Below, one piece after another: positions 12,604 through 12,649 of a stretch of DNA of 12,649 bases (its first letter is position 1; each line of letters begins with the position of its first letter). Both the position numbers and the translations under genes were made by a program. The stretch is from the NCBI GenBank assembly GCA_900768245.1, contig CAAGCE010000210.1:1-12649 (forward strand), given 5' to 3'. The DNA is from Oscillospiraceae bacterium. GTDB taxonomy: Bacteria > Bacillota > Clostridia > Oscillospirales > Ruminococcaceae. Under the pieces are notes generated by a model. The model did no database searches. It worked only from the letters and a program-made list of their open reading frames with translations, and had not been told where the DNA came from.

Positions 12604-12649
12604 GTGGCAGCGAAAATATGCGGGAACTGTTTTTCAAGGCTTAAAAACG
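12604..12649 (+). CDS. Start of an unidentified gene, cut by the window end
   Basis: AGAGGTGA (12591-12598), a good Shine-Dalgarno, stands before two overlapping starts in different frames. GTG at 12604 gives MAAKICGNCFSRLKN, with a C-x2-C pair at residues 6 and 9, like the opening of a small zinc-ribbon protein. ATG at 12602 gives MWQRKYAGTVFQGLKT, which I do not recognise. I prefer the GTG frame because of the cysteine pair, but both run off the end and the choice is uncertain. The promoter and palindromes at 12534-12562 fit it. Confidence 0.4.
   Translation, partial: MAAKICGNCFSRLKN

Overview
The window looks like chromosome of a gut or rumen Firmicute of the Ruminococcus (Oscillospiraceae) type. 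This is inferred from the gene set (membrane-anchored GH5 glucanase, a GH130 phosphorylase very close to the Ruminococcus mannosylglucose phosphorylase type, split clostridial MetH, pyrophosphate-type phosphofructokinase), AT-rich spacers with strong purine-rich ribosome binding sites, and many palindromic intergenic elements. No phage genes, transposase, CRISPR array, tRNA or rRNA were seen.

Layout. 1-172: a palindromic repeat cut by the window edge. 173-1453 (+): GH5 lipoprotein with its own terminator. 1507-1830: palindromic repeats, then a sigma-A-type promoter for an Rrf2-family regulator with three cysteines (1831-2277, +). 2318-3508 (-): GH130 mannosylglucose phosphorylase, convergent with the regulator over a shared hairpin terminator. 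3509-3725: divergent promoters. 3726-4406 (+): lipoprotein of unknown function, its 3' end partly duplicated in tandem. 4461-4542: strong imperfect inverted repeat. 4572-9152 (+): likely operon of a fucose-isomerase-fold protein, a free-standing MetH activation protein and MetH without its activation domain. 9167-9229: terminator. 9336-10556 (-): PPi-type phosphofructokinase, divergent from pyruvate kinase (10878-12299, +). 12300-12649: terminator, a second copy of a G-rich post-terminator element, a promoter overlapped by nested palindromes, and the first codons of a new gene.

How the genes fit together. The GH5 enzyme and the GH130 phosphorylase fit breakdown of plant beta-glucan, glucomannan or mannan. 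MetH and its activation protein form one cobalamin-dependent methionine synthase split over two polypeptides with an 8-bp gene overlap. The phosphofructokinase and pyruvate kinase are two glycolytic control points facing away from each other across a 321-bp spacer.

The protein-coding content is mostly known. The signals most worth following are non-coding: a hairpin placed between a very strong Shine-Dalgarno and the phosphofructokinase start codon, a paired G-rich element after two terminators, the long inverted repeats (1-114, 1538-1645, 4461-4542), and the operator-like palindromes at 12534-12554. I did not find convincing evidence for a wholly new multi-gene system.
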